From NCBI GenBank assembly GCA_003485885.1, contig DNHM01000072.1, positions 1-5,819 of the forward strand: DNA of 5,819 nucleotides, written 5' to 3'. The DNA comes from Acidimicrobiaceae bacterium (GTDB lineage: Bacteria > Actinomycetota > Acidimicrobiia > Acidimicrobiales > UBA10347). Positions within the stretch are counted from its first letter, which is position 1; every line of letters starts with the position of its first letter. Positions 5,034 to 5,819 of the stretch are shown piece after piece. Under the pieces are notes generated by a model. The model had not been told where the DNA came from, ran no database searches, and saw nothing but the letters and a program-made list of their open reading frames with translations. A program made the translations under genes and the position numbers.

Positions 5034-5819
5034 TTAGCTATTGAAGATTTCGTCGGCGTCGCGGTCGTCCATACCAGCGAAGAAGTCGTTGACCTGTTCG
5101 TCGGCCTTCTCATCGGCTGAGTCCCACATTGCCGAGAAGCTCTTGCTCTTGGACTCGCGGGCTTCGATTTCTGCGACTTGGCCTCGGGCATCGGCGATCA
5201 TGCGGCGAGCCGCTTCGCGAGCCTCGTTGCGAATTTGCTCGGCCTCGAGTTGGGCGTTGTGGACGATGTCTACGACTTGATCCTGGGCGCCTGAGACAAG
5301 TCCAGAAGACGTCTCATGGCCGGAGCCCACGAGCTGGTCAATCTGAGACTGGGCGGTGGCCCTGATGCTGTCGGCATCAGACATTGCTTGCTCGGTCATC
5401 ATGCTCGCACGTTCGCTCGCCTGACCCAAGATCAAGTTGGCTTGTTCTATGGCCTCGGACGTGAGGCGGTTGGCCTCGTTGTCGGCCTGCGCAGCCTTGG
5501 CGACCGCTGCACTCTCAAGGAGTTCGGCTTTGCAACGGGTGTCAGCCAGAGCGTCGTGGGCCTCGCGCTCGGCGGCTGCGATTGCTTTCTCCGCTGCTTT
5601 GGCGGCAGCTGCAGCGACGTCGGATTGGGCGTTCGTCTTAATGCCTTCAATTGTCGCAAGCATGGTTGCAGCGTCGAGACGAAACTTCTCGGCGTCGGCA
5701 GAGGCCTCGGCGAGAAGCCGGTCGGTTTCGGCTTGAGAAGCCCGACGCAATTCCTCGGCCTTTGTCTCGGAACGTCTATCCCTCTTGTCGGCTTCAGCTA
5801 GCGCACGCTCAAGAAGGGT
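5034..5819 (-). CDS. alanine-rich coiled-coil protein, possibly DivIVA-like; N-terminus beyond the window
   Basis: 261 codons are open from the right edge to TAA at 5034, so the 5' end of the gene is missing. A TTG at 5750 has open coiled-coil sequence before it (ERALAEADKRDRRSETKAEE), so it is not taken as the start. The visible part contains no proline and about 23% alanine after that TTG. It is rich in Glu, Gln, Arg and Lys in repeating patterns such as AAAAAKAAEKAIAAAEREAH and EAEQIRNEAREAARRMIADA, the signature of long coiled coils. A Gly/Ser-rich break (VGSGHETSSGLVSGA) splits two helical blocks, and the end is acidic with aromatic residues (NDFFAGMDDRDADEIF). Actinobacterial DivIVA/Wag31-like and filament-forming proteins look like this, but their diagnostic N-terminal domain would lie outside the window. 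Low complexity makes family assignment unsafe; a role in cell division or polar growth is only a possibility. Confidence 0.87.
   Translation of the reverse strand, partial: TLLERALAEADKRDRRSETKAEELRRASQAETDRLLAEASADAEKFRLDAATMLATIEGIKTNAQSDVAAAAAKAAEKAIAAAEREAHDALADTRCKAELLESAAVAKAAQADNEANRLTSEAIEQANLILGQASERASMMTEQAMSDADSIRATAQSQIDQLVGSGHETSSGLVSGAQDQVVDIVHNAQLEAEQIRNEAREAARRMIADARGQVAEIEARESKSKSFSAMWDSADEKADEQVNDFFAGMDDRDADEIFNS

Noticed and set aside
5034..5750. Coiled-coil gene starting at TTG 5750
   Set aside because: The same frame continues upstream to the window edge in coiled-coil sequence with no stop, so the true start lies outside the window.

Overview
The window reads as ordinary chromosomal DNA from a moderately GC-rich actinobacterium. 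Three things point there: a type II menaquinone-pathway MenB most like mycobacterial MenB, frequent GTG/TTG starts, and several first genes with no Shine-Dalgarno sequence but a TAnnnT box just before the start codon. A marine or freshwater Acidimicrobiia-type organism is a guess from overall sequence character. I see no rRNA, tRNA, CRISPR array, insertion sequence or phage gene.

Layout, left to right. The minus strand at 1-809 carries most of menB (naphthoate synthase); its C-terminal end lies outside the window. A roughly 495-base gap (810-1304) holds the menB start region, a doubtful small membrane-protein frame on the minus strand, and the leader of the next gene. A family III CoA-transferase (CaiB/BaiF type) runs on the plus strand at 1305-2423. 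It converges on a two-gene minus-strand operon: rpe (ribulose-phosphate 3-epimerase, 3591-2908), followed with a 4-base start/stop overlap by a small predicted lipoprotein (2911-2465). A TRAM-domain RlmD/TrmA-family RNA uracil-5-methyltransferase (3664-4845) diverges from rpe. The 72-base divergent spacer contains a perfect 8+8 base inverted repeat. The methyltransferase then converges on an alanine-rich, proline-free coiled-coil protein (minus strand, 5819-5034), whose N-terminus lies beyond the right edge.

The genes do not form one pathway: respiratory quinone synthesis, acyl-CoA metabolism, pentose phosphate/Calvin metabolism, RNA modification and a probable structural or cell-division protein lie side by side. 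I found no convincing undescribed system. The points most worth a second look are the shared leaderless-style start geometry of three genes, the palindrome between the two divergent starts, the Gln in place of the usual metal-ligand His in Rpe, and the rpe-lipoprotein coupling.
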